NCBI GenBank assembly: GCA_029210695.1
Contig: JARGFH010000040.1
Coordinates: forward strand, 1-33,884
Direction of reading: 5' to 3'
DNA from: Acidimicrobiia bacterium
GTDB lineage: Bacteria; Actinomycetota; Acidimicrobiia; Spongiisociales; JAHEDJ01
DNA length: 33,884 bases
A model generated the notes under the pieces. That model did no database searches and was not told where the DNA came from. It saw nothing but the letters and a program-made list of their open reading frames with translations. This document shows, piece by piece, positions 5,912 to 13,996 of the stretch (the stretch's first letter is position 1; every line of letters begins with the position of its first letter). Made by a program: the position numbers and the translations under genes.

Positions 5912-6991
5912 CTAGAGGGGGGTCAGGTAAAGGACTGCCTGTTCACGGCCACGTTTCCATTCGATGTCGATTCCAATGACCTGTTGGAACTCGTCGACTG
6001 GTTGGTAGGGGGACGGCCAGATGACCCGAATTTCGTCGTCGAGACTGTACGACCCAAACGGTGGATCGATGGTGTCGACTGTGATCGCGATCAGATTAGG
6101 CACGTTTTTCCAGGCGGCTAGTTCTGCCCTCACATGATCTTGGAGACTGGTGGAAACCGTGATGTCTTTGTTGATGTAGGGGCGTTGGGTGAGCCCGTAT
6201 GTGGAGGTGGCGGTCGAGTCTTGCAGTTGGAAAGCGAGCATCCCGCCTTGCCCTCCGGAGCCGGAGGGGGCGCCTTCACCGGCCCCTACCCCAAGTATTT
6301 GTGAGGCTTGTTGAGTGGCGTCGATTTGACGGGTGAAGCTGCGAATGTTGCGAATGTCGAAGATGATGTCGGGGCGGCGTCGTCCCCGCCGCGGGTAGGA
6401 GGGGACGAACGCCCGGTCGGATGGCCGGAATTGAAAATCGAAACCGTCATTGACGTCGGCCAGTTCAACAAGAGCATCGAAGATGTTTTTGTGTTCGTAC
6501 CCTGGGTAGAGGCGGGTGCGGGTGCGTCCCGACCCGGATGTGAACCCTTTCACAATGCCGAAGTCGCCGCCTGCTTTCTGCTGGTGGTGGTTGATCAACG
6601 TCCAGGCAATATCAAACTGGTCGTCGACTGTGTCGGTGAAGGAGAGGGTGGAGGTGACATACCATTTGCGCAGGTAGGCCATCAACCCTTCCGCCCCGAA
6701 CTCGACAGACCGTTTCTTGGCGCTCTGCCTCTCGACAACAGTCAACAGAGGGCCAACCCAGACGGGTTCACTGTTGCGTCGGATCACAACCTCATGAGCT
6801 CCGGCCGTAAGGTTCGAGACCGACGTTTTGGGATGGTCGGGGGACAGTCGGAACGTGCATGCTCCCGGCCGGTTGTGACGCCATCCGTAACGGATAATCT
6901 CTGCTGGGAACTCTTCACCGATTGGACCACCCCCGCGGGGTTGGGTGGCCAGAGTGGTGACAGCACTTTGCGGTTGGGTGGCCGGGGGGAT
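5912..6991 (-). CDS. Minor tail/baseplate protein (Gp37-like), 5' end without a standard start
   Basis: The first standard start is GTG 6787 (291 residues), but coding in the same frame clearly continues upstream (reads EEFPAEIIRYGWRHNRPGA, then TFRLSPDHPKTSVSNLTAG) to about 6991. Codon ATC 6991-6989 lies 6 bases after GAGGAG. An ATG at 6996 is one base out of frame and would join through a run of six Cs if there were seven. So either an ATC start is used, or a C was lost in the homopolymer. The protein has features of the ReqiPepy6 Gp37-like family of actinophage baseplate or minor tail proteins: an early beta domain around AGAHEVVIRRN and a DFQFRPSDR-type middle. It probably sits at the tail tip. 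The match was made by eye. Confidence 0.7.
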   Translation of the reverse strand: MPPATQPQSAVTTLATQPRGGGPIGEEFPAEIIRYGWRHNRPGACTFRLSPDHPKTSVSNLTAGAHEVVIRRNSEPVWVGPLLTVVERQSAKKRSVEFGAEGLMAYLRKWYVTSTLSFTDTVDDQFDIAWTLINHHQQKAGGDFGIVKGFTSGSGRTRTRLYPGYEHKNIFDALVELADVNDGFDFQFRPSDRAFVPSYPRRGRRRPDIIFDIRNIRSFTRQIDATQQASQILGVGAGEGAPSGSGGQGGMLAFQLQDSTATSTYGLTQRPYINKDITVSTSLQDHVRAELAAWKNVPNLIAITVDTIDPPFGSYSLDDEIRVIWPSPYQPVDEFQQVIGIDIEWKRGREQAVLYLTPL

Positions 6992-7011
6992 GACATACTC
7001 CTCAAATGTTG

Positions 7012-8178
7012 TTAGGCGTACAAGTCGACGATGACGATACCTTGCCCACCGGCGCCACCAGCTTTGGCTGTGCCCTGCGACGCCAGGTTGGCGCCTCCAG
7101 ACCCGCCTGCGCCATACCCTGACGCGACGGCGCCGTTACTGGAAATTTGCTGCGACTGGCCGGTGCCTGTATCACCCAGCAGGCTCGACCCCCCTATCCC
7201 GCTTTTAAGCAGTTGCGAAAACCCGAACACCGAGAACCCGCCGCCACCGCCCGCTGTTTGGAAGTCGCCCGCCGATCCTTGCCCACCGGCACCACCCAAC
7301 GTGGCAGCAGGTCCGACCAACGACGGACCCGAAGATCCGCCGCCACCGCCTGACGCGATAGCAAGTGTGCCGAACGACGACGCTCCACCGGCTCCACCCG
7401 TCGCTCCGGCACTACCGACACCGCCGGCACCCACTGTCACTGTCTCGGACGCGCTCAAAGCACTGGCGGCGGTGGCGGTGTCGGCATATCCACCACCACC
7501 GCCACCGCCCCCAGCAGCGAACTGTCCAGCCGCCGTTATTGCCGCGCCACCACCGGCACCACCGCCACCCTGCACCCTCACACGAACCTTTTTCAGCCAC
7601 GGATAATCCGCTTTCGTAAACGTGCCTGATGATGTGAACTGGACTGTTTGAACGTGTTCACCCCGGATGGGTGCCTCATACCGGTTGTCGGTGATGTTTC
7701 CGTTGACGATGGCGGTGGTGGCGGCTGCCACGTCAACTGTGGCCAACAGCAAAGCCCCGTCAGGGAGCGTTGGGGCTGTCGGGGCGGCGGCTGGGGTGCC
7801 TTGGATCAGTTCGACGTCTGCATAGGAGTTGCCGGACGAGTCGAATGTGTCGTCGTAGATTCGGGCGATGACAATGTCTTTGCGCGGGTTGGTCGGGTCA
7901 GAAGCCGGAACTGCCAGCACTTGACTGGCGTTTTGATGTTCGATCACGTAGACGCCTTGCCCGGCTAGATCACCTGCCACCACAGCCCGGTCGTAGGCAG
8001 TACCTGATCCGACTTTGACGTTCATGTCGGTACCCAAGTTTTGGGCGACTTTGAAACTGAGGCCGGCGACGTCGACTACCCCTTCAGTTAGGAGGACACT
8101 GTTGATGAGCCGGTCGATCACCGCCGGTAGTGACTCCAACTGGATAGCCCGGGTTTTGATTGTTGCGGTGGCAGCCAT
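7012..8178 (-). CDS. Glycine-rich tail fibre / receptor-binding protein
   Basis: This 388-residue protein starts at ATG 8178 with GGAGG 5 bases upstream. Residues 1-170 resemble an attachment domain with short beta strands (NVKVGSGTAYDR, GQGVYVIEHQN, RKDIVIARIYDDT). Residues about 195-388 are extremely Gly-rich (VRVQGGGGAGGG, GGGGGGGGYADT, SGGGGGSSGP) and end in GGAGGQGIVIVDLYA. This is the glycine-rich domain seen in many phage tail tip proteins, thought to form polyglycine-II bundles that bind receptors. The domain begins after VQTVQFTSSGTFTK, a typical lead-in. It probably contacts the host surface. Confidence 0.75.
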   Translation of the reverse strand: MAATATIKTRAIQLESLPAVIDRLINSVLLTEGVVDVAGLSFKVAQNLGTDMNVKVGSGTAYDRAVVAGDLAGQGVYVIEHQNASQVLAVPASDPTNPRKDIVIARIYDDTFDSSGNSYADVELIQGTPAAAPTAPTLPDGALLLATVDVAAATTAIVNGNITDNRYEAPIRGEHVQTVQFTSSGTFTKADYPWLKKVRVRVQGGGGAGGGAAITAAGQFAAGGGGGGGGYADTATAASALSASETVTVGAGGVGSAGATGGAGGASSFGTLAIASGGGGGSSGPSLVGPAATLGGAGGQGSAGDFQTAGGGGGFSVFGFSQLLKSGIGGSSLLGDTGTGQSQQISSNGAVASGYGAGGSGGANLASQGTAKAGGAGGQGIVIVDLYA

Positions 8179-8192
8179 TCAATCCTCCAAAA

Positions 8193-9023
8193 CTAAATCC
8201 AGGCGTCACGCCATTCGACATCACAGGACGCGTCGGTTGTCACGCCGGAACCCTTGAACCGCAGTTCGTTGTTACCGGGTGCCAGAGGGAAAAACTCGGA
8301 ATTGACAAACAGGTTCAAATAGCGGCTGGCCCCCGACGCAAACGCGATCGATCGGATGCGGGGGTGACTGACGATCACCAGTTGTTGACCTACCCCAATC
8401 TGGGCTCCACCTTCAGCCGACAAAGCGATTGTCTTGCCGGTGGTGACATTCTCGATTATCGGGTCGGTCAGCACACCTGAAGTAGGGCCGTTGATGGTCA
8501 GGGTCGGCCATGTTTCCCACGTGCCGTTATTCGACACGACAGTTCCGGCACCGGAACCGGCCGCCCCATACGTTTTCGGGTAGGTGACCGGATAGGACAG
8601 CCCGGCGGACGTGGCGAACACTGCCAAACTGTCCGACGACAGGACAGCTGCGTAGATGGCCGGGTCGGAACCGGACAGCAACACGTTGACAACAGTGGAC
8701 CCGGCTTTGCGGGTCACTTTGCGTGATTTGACCCGGCAGTAGCGGAGTCGGTCATCCCAAACGAACGGGTCTTCTGTTGACACTGACGGGGCAAACGCGG
8801 CCAACACTTGGTCGGTGAGTGTAGTTAAAGCCGTGCCGACTACCACAATCTTCAGTGGGTTGGATGAGCCGACCGCGTAGGAGTCGCCGGGGATGGCCCC
8901 ATGGTAGGCGGGCAGGTTGTCGTTTTGGATGTCAACGTCGAGACTTTCAACGGTGAGGGGCCCATCGATGAGAACGTCGGTGCCGTCACCCATCGTCAAA
9001 CCGCGAAACGTGTAGACGCTCAT
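8193..9023 (-). CDS. Distal tail protein (Dit-like)
   Basis: This 276-residue protein starts at ATG 9023, overlapping the tape-measure stop as ATGA. Its position directly after the tape measure is that of the distal tail protein that opens the baseplate in siphoviruses. The N-terminus has strand patterns (VYTFRGLTMGDGTDVLIDGP), and the C-terminus (LPAPGN-like LAPGNNELRF, then CDVEWRDAWI) is typical of the second Dit beta domain, with W-R-D-A-W at the end. A middle segment (PTLTINGPTSGVLTDPIIEN) is the usual phage-tail carbohydrate-like beta domain. Function is inferred mainly from order and general pattern. Confidence 0.65.
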   Translation of the reverse strand: MSVYTFRGLTMGDGTDVLIDGPLTVESLDVDIQNDNLPAYHGAIPGDSYAVGSSNPLKIVVVGTALTTLTDQVLAAFAPSVSTEDPFVWDDRLRYCRVKSRKVTRKAGSTVVNVLLSGSDPAIYAAVLSSDSLAVFATSAGLSYPVTYPKTYGAAGSGAGTVVSNNGTWETWPTLTINGPTSGVLTDPIIENVTTGKTIALSAEGGAQIGVGQQLVIVSHPRIRSIAFASGASRYLNLFVNSEFFPLAPGNNELRFKGSGVTTDASCDVEWRDAWI

Positions 9024-11029
9024 ATGCCTGACGTCTTTGTCTGCCAGGCGACTTCCCGACCGATGGCGATCGGGTCGGCTTCGGATCGAATGTAGAACGG
9101 GCCGATCGGACTGGCCCCTTCACTAGCGGACAGGTCACCACCACCGGCGAGGGCCAGGTCGGGAATGTTGAATCGGGTTACCGTGGCGAACGCTTTGCCA
9201 ATGTCGGTGGACGTGCCCAACAGTCCGGTGATGATTCCTTCCCCAAGAGGGGCCCCGATCAGAGCGGCAGTAACCTTGGAGGGGGATCCGATTCCGAAGA
9301 AGGATTTGATCCCGTCGATCGCCCCCCCAATTTTCTGTTTGAGCGAGTCGAGTAGTTTGGTTCCGATGTCTTTGATCCCGTCGAGGATCCCGTCGATCAG
9401 ACCGGCGCCAAGGTCAAGACCGGCCTGCACCAAATCGGCGAGGAAGGCGACAACCCGGCCGGGCAGGTTCTTGAAGAACTGCAACACGTCGTCGATACGG
9501 TCGGAGATGATGGTTGTGAGACTGTCCCACGCTTCCCGAGCGGCGGTTTTGACGTTGGTCCACAGGGTGGACCAGGCCCCGGCGATTTTGCCCCAGAAGC
9601 CGCTGATCCATCCGGAAACCAGGTTGAAGGCGCCACCGATGATGGCGGTGATTCCATCCCAAATACCGGACACGAACTGTTTGATCCCATCCCACATGAG
9701 CTGCCAGTCCCCGGTAAACAGTCCTCGGAAGAAGTCGAAGAGGCCGCTGATAGCGTCAAGCACCCCTTCGATGACACCGCGGATGGTCTCCCACACAACC
9801 TGTACGGTGCCGAGGATGATGTCACCCCACTCCGCCCAGAACGCTTGCAAACCGCCGAGTACAAGTTCGACTACGGTTTGGATGGTGGCCATGGCCGAAC
9901 TGATGGCTTCCCCGATTTTGGGGAATATGTCACCGGTGAGTTTCTGCACTGTGGCAAACGTAGAAGTCAGGCCGTTGCTGCCACTGAACCAGCCGATCAC
10001 CTTGTCGACGATCGGCCCGATGGTGTCCATAGCCCGCCCGATCGCATCGAACACACGGGTGGCGACCGGTTCCAAAGCCACCAGAACCCGGTTCTTCAAC
10101 ATCTGCCACTTGTCAGAGAACGACTGGGTGTCAGCCGCCGCGCCGAGTACCGTTTCGGACCCGCCGGCGATGACCCCGGTAAGCTCACCAAGTTCGAACC
10201 GGCCTTCCCGAATGGCGGCTGCCATGTCCGGACCGGCCCGGGCCCCGAACGTTTCAATTGCCAACTGGTTCGCTTCAGACACTGTGCCGGCGTTTTTGAT
10301 TTCGTCGGTGATCCGGGCTAAAGCGTCGGCCGGTTCTTCCCCTGCCCGGGCCATTTTGGCCAACCCTTGCCGCATACCACCGAGCACCGCTTCAGTGTTC
10401 ACACCTTCCTTTTCGAACTTGCCGAACAGGGCCAACGATTCGTCAAGGCCAAACCCCATTTGGCGGAGTGGTGAACCGAACTGGACGACCAGATCGGACA
10501 GTTTCCCCACCCCGATCCCGGTGCTTTGCGACGCCCGAAACACCTTGTCCAATGTGGCAGCCTGATCACCGGCAGCCACATCCCAATCCCCGAACAGCCG
10601 GGTGGTGGAAGCGATCTGACCGGCCAGGTCACCACCGGTGATACGGGCCAACTCGATTTCGATTTCGGCCAGATCCTGTAACCCTTCCCCGGTTGCGCCG
10701 GTACGAGTGTTCAAATCTGCGATTGCCGTGGCCGCGTCGCCGGCTGAGGTTGGAACCGCTTTGAACACCTCTTTGAAATCGGATTCAAGACCACCCAAGG
10801 CTTCACCGGTTGCACCCGTCCCAACCCGGATCGTGTCGACTGCCTCATCGAACGTTTCACCGATTTTGAAGGCGGCGATACCGGCGCCGATCCCCACCGC
10901 CAGCAGACCGCCGGCAGCCGCACCGACTTTGAGCATGGTCGGTGAAATCATCGAGGTCAGTTGGGATGAGAACTGTGACGTCAGAGACGGTCTGACGTTG
11001 ATGAAAGCGGTACCGGCGGGAAGACCCAT
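9020..11029 (-). CDS. Tape measure protein
   Basis: This 669-residue protein sits after the frameshifted chaperone pair. It has a hydrophobic segment near 33-52 (LKVGAAAGGLLAVGIGAGIA), a TP901/TMP core with VGTGATGEALGGLESDF and an FGSPLRQMGFGLDESLALF stretch, and a long C-terminal half of Trp-rich helices (LVSGWISGFWGKIAGAWSTLW) that probably span the tail lumen or a membrane at ejection. SIGSPSK-type wording (FFGIGSPSKVTAALIGAPLGEGI) near residue 580 is typical of tape measures. Short for the class, it suggests a tail of roughly 100 nm (about 1.5 angstrom per residue). Start ATG 11029 has GGAG about 10 bases upstream. Confidence 0.92.
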   Translation of the reverse strand: MGLPAGTAFINVRPSLTSQFSSQLTSMISPTMLKVGAAAGGLLAVGIGAGIAAFKIGETFDEAVDTIRVGTGATGEALGGLESDFKEVFKAVPTSAGDAATAIADLNTRTGATGEGLQDLAEIEIELARITGGDLAGQIASTTRLFGDWDVAAGDQAATLDKVFRASQSTGIGVGKLSDLVVQFGSPLRQMGFGLDESLALFGKFEKEGVNTEAVLGGMRQGLAKMARAGEEPADALARITDEIKNAGTVSEANQLAIETFGARAGPDMAAAIREGRFELGELTGVIAGGSETVLGAAADTQSFSDKWQMLKNRVLVALEPVATRVFDAIGRAMDTIGPIVDKVIGWFSGSNGLTSTFATVQKLTGDIFPKIGEAISSAMATIQTVVELVLGGLQAFWAEWGDIILGTVQVVWETIRGVIEGVLDAISGLFDFFRGLFTGDWQLMWDGIKQFVSGIWDGITAIIGGAFNLVSGWISGFWGKIAGAWSTLWTNVKTAAREAWDSLTTIISDRIDDVLQFFKNLPGRVVAFLADLVQAGLDLGAGLIDGILDGIKDIGTKLLDSLKQKIGGAIDGIKSFFGIGSPSKVTAALIGAPLGEGIITGLLGTSTDIGKAFATVTRFNIPDLALAGGGDLSASEGASPIGPFYIRSEADPIAIGREVAWQTKTSGI

Positions 11030-11034
11030 TGTGT

Positions 11035-11451
11035 TTACTCTCCTCGAGGTGTGTAGACCACTCGACCGCCGAACAACAGTTTCAGGTCATGGGCAGTAGC
11101 CGGGCGGCGGGGTGGTGTCCACGGTCTGGGCAGCCGCAACGGGTCGGGTAGACGGGTCCCCTTCTTGCTGTTGGCCTTGACCAGAACCCGAATGTTTTCG
11201 TGGACGAGTTCGGCGATCACCGCCAACAGTTCTTCCGTATACCCCCATGGTGGCTGATCGGGAGGGGTTCCGGCCACGTCACGGTAGATGGCCGCACCGG
11301 GCGGCAACCCGAACAGCAGTGAACGTAGGCGACGTAGTTCAACCCCGCCCGGATTCCACAACAGGTGGCGAAGGTCCAGGCGGTAATGGGCTTGGAAGTC
11401 GGCCTCTAACGCTCCGAAGTGCTGTCGGATGAAACGCCAGAGGCTAAGGAT
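11035..11451 (-). CDS. Tail assembly chaperone, frameshifted (T) part
   Basis: This frame has no good start of its own (a TTG at 11361 is unconvincing), yet it reads as protein from at least 11451 (ILSLWRFIRQHFGALEADFQ, then AHYRLDLRHLLW). It is reached by a -1 shift from the upstream gene at GGGGGAA (11457-11451), giving the long G-T fusion. The wording LWRFIRQHF and YRLDLRHLLWNP is usual for the T segment of actinophage tail chaperones. The fusion binds the tape measure and recruits tail-tube protein during assembly. It ends (VVYTPRGE) six bases before the tape-measure start. The shift is inferred from frame phase and gene order. Confidence 0.8.
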   Translation of the reverse strand: MLSLWRFIRQHFGALEADFQAHYRLDLRHLLWNPGGVELRRLRSLLFGLPPGAAIYRDVAGTPPDQPPWGYTEELLAVIAELVHENIRVLVKANSKKGTRLPDPLRLPRPWTPPRRPATAHDLKLLFGGRVVYTPRGE

Positions 11452-11735
11452 TCCCCCGGATCGATGCCGAGCTCCTCCAAATAGCCGGAGACGAGCACTT
11501 CAATGTCCTTGTGGTCACCGCCAGCCTTTTTGAAAGCAGCCCATTGGCTGTCACCCATCACACCGGCCAGGAACCCGGTCAAAGACCCACCCTCGAACGC
11601 TTCCAAGGCTGCAGCCGGGATCGCCCGGGGGAGCACCAGTTCAAGACCGTCGAGAACGACTACCGGACCGTCATCGTCAGTTTCAGCCTGGGCGGCCCGC
11701 ACCGCGCGGGCCTTGTTCAGGTCAATGCGAGACAT
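11406..11735 (-). CDS. Tail assembly chaperone, short (G) product
   Basis: This 109-residue protein starts at ATG 11735, sharing one base with the major-tail stop (TGATG). It begins MSRIDLNKARAVRAAQAET, followed by a beta pair (PVVVLDGLELVLP) and helices (AAALEAFEGG, DIEVLVSGYLEELG), typical of gpG-like chaperones between major tail and tape measure. Translation either stops at TAG 11408-11406 or shifts -1 at GGGGGAA to make the longer G-T protein. The ratio of short to long product usually sets tail assembly. Confidence 0.85.
   Translation of the reverse strand: MSRIDLNKARAVRAAQAETDDDGPVVVLDGLELVLPRAIPAAALEAFEGGSLTGFLAGVMGDSQWAAFKKAGGDHKDIEVLVSGYLEELGIDPGESLASGVSSDSTSER
11451..11457 (-). 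promoter_or_regulatory. Candidate -1 ribosomal slippery site
   Basis: In the zero frame the codons are CCG GGG GAA. Slipping back one base at GGGGGAA lets the glycyl tRNA re-pair perfectly and moves translation into the T frame, which is open from here. This is the only homopolymer-like run in the overlap of the two frames, and it precedes the conserved LWRF segment. Confidence 0.65.
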
Positions 11736-12298
11736 CAGGCAAACGCCGGGTCGTCGGTGAGTAGCAGGTATGGGGAAATGCCGGCCGATTCGATGATCTC
11801 AAACCCGATCGGCAACCCCGCTTCGGAACCTTTCACCAGTTCCGTTTCGACGGCTTCAGAGTGGGTGCCCCGGGCGATCAGCAGACGATAGTTTTTGGTG
11901 CCGTCCTGCCATTCGACAATCAGCGACTTTTCCGGGACAACCCCGTCGCGGGTTGGCGTGAACGTGTATTCGCCAACATGACCGACCGGATCGGGTTCGG
12001 TCACCACCCCGTTGAGTGCGAACTCGACGTTGCCTTTGTTCCACTGTTGCATTGTGAACGCCACCGACGCTTCATACCCTTCGATGGTGCGGCGGGTCGG
12101 ATACAGTGACTGCCACGACTTGATCATCGCCTGGGACGGTTCGTCTTTGAACTTGAGACCGTCCTCAGTCAAAAATCCGAGCTCAACAAAGGCGACGTTG
12201 AGTGCGTCGGAAATGTAGGTTGGTAGTGCGGTACCGACCGGGGCAACATAGGCGGCACCGTTGGCACCGATGACGATCTCTGCGTTGGTTTGGGTCAC
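11735..12298 (-). CDS. Major tail (tube) protein
   Basis: This 187-residue protein starts at GTG 12298 behind AAAGGAGGT, the best ribosome site in the late operon, as expected for an abundant structural protein. It has the tail-tube pattern: an N-terminal NAEIVIGANGAAYVAPVGT, LGFLTEDGLKF (strand-turn), then EASVAFTMQQWNKGNVEFAL and a C-terminal YRLLIARGTHSEAVETEL. Its place between the tail terminator and the chaperone pair is canonical. It should polymerise into the tail tube around the tape measure. Confidence 0.87.
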   Translation of the reverse strand: MTQTNAEIVIGANGAAYVAPVGTALPTYISDALNVAFVELGFLTEDGLKFKDEPSQAMIKSWQSLYPTRRTIEGYEASVAFTMQQWNKGNVEFALNGVVTEPDPVGHVGEYTFTPTRDGVVPEKSLIVEWQDGTKNYRLLIARGTHSEAVETELVKGSEAGLPIGFEIIESAGISPYLLLTDDPAFA

Positions 12299-12357
12299 AA
12301 CGGACCTCCTTTATTCTGCGACTGGGTGCCCTCGATGGCAGGGTTTTCCGACGGAAA

Positions 12358-12741
12358 CTAGGGGTGGGTGTACACGGCAGCACCGAACATGTAGTGGGGC
12401 CGATCCGTTTCCGGATCCGGCAACCATGACGGTCCGAGTGTTTCTTCAACCTTGGTGACCACCCCCAACACGTGGGAGGTTGACCACATGGACAACACTG
12501 ATTTGCGGGTGACGGCCGTCACATCCCAGGCGGCCGGTTTGTCATCAGCCCACACGTCGATCTGGAGGCTGGCCCGTTCAAGGTGATCACCCACCACATA
12601 AGGTCCGCTGATTCGAAACACCCGGACTTTGGGCCAGGCTTGCCCGGCCGGGATTTCTGTGCCGATTCGGGTACCGGTCAAAGTGGTGACAGTCGAGTCG
12701 GTGAGGAGATGAGCGACGGTGAGGGCCTCAACGTCAACCAT
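12358..12741 (-). CDS. Tail terminator / tail completion protein
   Basis: This 127-residue protein immediately precedes the major tail gene in transcription. The pattern resembles gpU-like tail terminators: an N-terminal helix (VEALTVAHLLTDS), a strand GPYVVGDHLERASLQIDVWADDK in the middle, a helix with DVTAVTRKSVLSMW and a C-terminal PHYMFGAAVYTH strand. It would cap the tail and join it to the head. Start ATG 12741 has only a weak purine tract. A 59-base gap with a small TTTCCG/CGGAAA hairpin separates it from the next gene. Confidence 0.7.
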   Translation of the reverse strand: MVDVEALTVAHLLTDSTVTTLTGTRIGTEIPAGQAWPKVRVFRISGPYVVGDHLERASLQIDVWADDKPAAWDVTAVTRKSVLSMWSTSHVLGVVTKVEETLGPSWLPDPETDRPHYMFGAAVYTHP

Positions 12742-12744
12742 CGG

Positions 12745-12960
12745 CTACTTCTTCGCTGCCGGTTTCTTGGAAGCCGCCTTTACAACAGGCTCCTCGAGGA
12801 CGAGCTCCTCAAGATCGTCGAAAGTGTCCTCCGCGCGACCGGTTGACTGTCGGGCGAGACCCGCCCATCCGAGACGCCGTGCCTCAGACAAAGACACCTC
12901 GGCTGTGTCACCGGGTTCGTGGCCTTGATGGGATTTCAGGTAGGTGATTCCAACGTTCAT
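12745..12960 (-). CDS. Small lysine-tailed structural-region protein
   Basis: This 71-residue protein starts at ATG 12960, overlapping the previous stop as ATGA behind AAAGGAG. The first half (MNVGITYLKSHQGHEPGDT, then AEVSLSEARRLGWAGLAR) matches the pattern of small phage proteins with a beta hairpin followed by 'EARRLGWAGLA', common in head-tail regions. The C-terminus is acidic (DDLEELVLEE) and then Lys/Ala-rich (KAASKKPAAKK), a likely disordered, charged tail. It may be a head-tail accessory or a nucleic-acid-binding minor head protein. Function unknown. Confidence 0.6.
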   Translation of the reverse strand: MNVGITYLKSHQGHEPGDTAEVSLSEARRLGWAGLARQSTGRAEDTFDDLEELVLEEPVVKAASKKPAAKK

Positions 12961-13280
12961 GAGTCTCCTTTCACAGGGCCAAGCACCGATTCGGCACCAC
13001 GACGCAACGGTGCAAACACCGCCAGATTGGATGGTGGACCGGTACCAGCTTCCACCCAATGCGACGACCAGTGCATGGCGTTCACCCGGCCCAACCATTC
13101 ACCGTTGTCATCACGACCCACCACACTTTCAATCCCGTTGCGATAGTCACCCGACCGGACCGGAGCCAAACCACGGACTGCTTGTTCGACCATCGGTACA
13201 GCCGTTTCGAGAAGTTGTCGGGCTTCGTCAGATTTCAGATAGTCGTCCGCGAAATCCGGATTTGGAACGAACAAAGCCAT
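12957..13280 (-). CDS. HK97-gp10-like tail-completion / neck protein
   Basis: This 107-residue protein shows the gp10-like pattern: a helix EARQLLETAVPMVEQAVRG, then LAPVRSGDYRNGIES, a strand pair with WLGRVNAMHWSSHWVEAGTG and a closing FAPLRRGAESVLG. The motif A-P-V-x-[ST]-G-x-x-R-x-[GS]-I followed by W-V-E-x-G-T is the signature of the family acting between head completion and tail terminator. The ATG follows the upstream TAA without a gap (TAAATG). Confidence 0.75.
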   Translation of the reverse strand: MALFVPNPDFADDYLKSDEARQLLETAVPMVEQAVRGLAPVRSGDYRNGIESVVGRDDNGEWLGRVNAMHWSSHWVEAGTGPPSNLAVFAPLRRGAESVLGPVKGDS

Positions 13281-13640
13281 TTACTCGTCCAACTGTCGAA
13301 GGTGAAGTTCGATGTGATGTTGTCCACGTGGACTGCGTGCCACCGCTGGTGGGCCGATGATCTGAAAGGTCAGGTTGCGGGCTTCGACCCGGTCGCGGCC
13401 GGTCATCGCAACGTCCATGTCGAAGGTTGCACCGTCAACCCGCCGGTGCAACACACACAACCAGTCACCAACCTGCAAATCCCGGTTTTCAACGGTCTCT
13501 TGCCCGGATTGTTGTTCCAACCATCCGTAGTAGTCGACCCGTCCGGTTTCGCCGATGGTCGGATTGTTGTAACGGTCGGTGCCTATCTGACCAACCGTCA
13601 CCACTGTGACCGTTTCGGTGGCCAGAAAGGTGAGACTCAT
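13281..13640 (-). CDS. Head-tail joining (head closure) protein
   Basis: This 119-residue protein starts at ATG 13640, overlapping the previous stop by ATGA. It has the small beta-barrel pattern of head closure proteins: TETVTVVTVGQIGTDRYNNP at the start (strand, loop, N-N-P), then GWLEQQSGQETVENRD and a middle VGDWLCVLHRRV, with C-terminal strands EARNLTFQIIGPPAVARS and HHIELHLRQLDE. Position between the connector and the gp10-like protein matches. It would close the portal after DNA packaging. Confidence 0.7.
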   Translation of the reverse strand: MSLTFLATETVTVVTVGQIGTDRYNNPTIGETGRVDYYGWLEQQSGQETVENRDLQVGDWLCVLHRRVDGATFDMDVAMTGRDRVEARNLTFQIIGPPAVARSPRGQHHIELHLRQLDE

Positions 13641-13978
13641 GTCAGTTGGAGGACCGCCACCGACAGGCCGGTCACTTCAGAAAGGGTGAATCGGGCGTCG
13701 TTGGAACCGTCAGCGAACAAATGGGGGGGAAGTTCAACGAACAGGTCACCGGTGGTGGCCGGTACCGACACGGTTGGGTCTTCAACCGCCAACCCTCCCA
13801 CCTGGCCGGGGGTTTCCAACGTGACAACACAGGCACCGGCACCCGACTTTTTGAAATGAAGCATCGTTTTGCCGGCCAGCCGTACCAGATATGTGTTCGC
13901 AATGGACAGACCGGTCGTGTAAGCAGCGGCCAGACCGGTGCGGGTTACGGGTTCGGCGGTGAGTCGGACATCAGCCAT
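13637..13978 (-). CDS. Small beta-rich head-tail region protein, function unknown
   Basis: This 113-residue protein starts at ATG 13978 with GAGAGGAG 7 bases upstream. The pattern GNTYLVRLAGKTMLHFKK-like (ANTYLVRLAGKTMLHFKK), followed by VVTLETPGQVGGLAVEDPTV and VATTGDLFVELPPHLF, is an alternating-strand, one-domain protein often seen among actinophage head-tail genes. It resembles small capsid decoration or head-completion proteins but has no assigned function that I can prove. Coupled to the head closure gene. Confidence 0.6.
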   Translation of the reverse strand: MADVRLTAEPVTRTGLAAAYTTGLSIANTYLVRLAGKTMLHFKKSGAGACVVTLETPGQVGGLAVEDPTVSVPATTGDLFVELPPHLFADGSNDARFTLSEVTGLSVAVLQLT

Positions 13979-13996
13979 GAGAAGGCTCCTCTCGGA

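Noticed and set aside
7031-7606. Proline-rich frame opposite the glycine-rich fibre
   Set aside because: Proline runs are the complement of glycine codons in the fibre gene; this is a mirror image, not a gene.
9165-10565. 466-residue open frame on the plus strand
   Set aside because: It is antisense to the tape measure gene, is Ser/Pro/Ala-rich without domain pattern and has no ribosome site. The minus-strand frame is clearly the gene.
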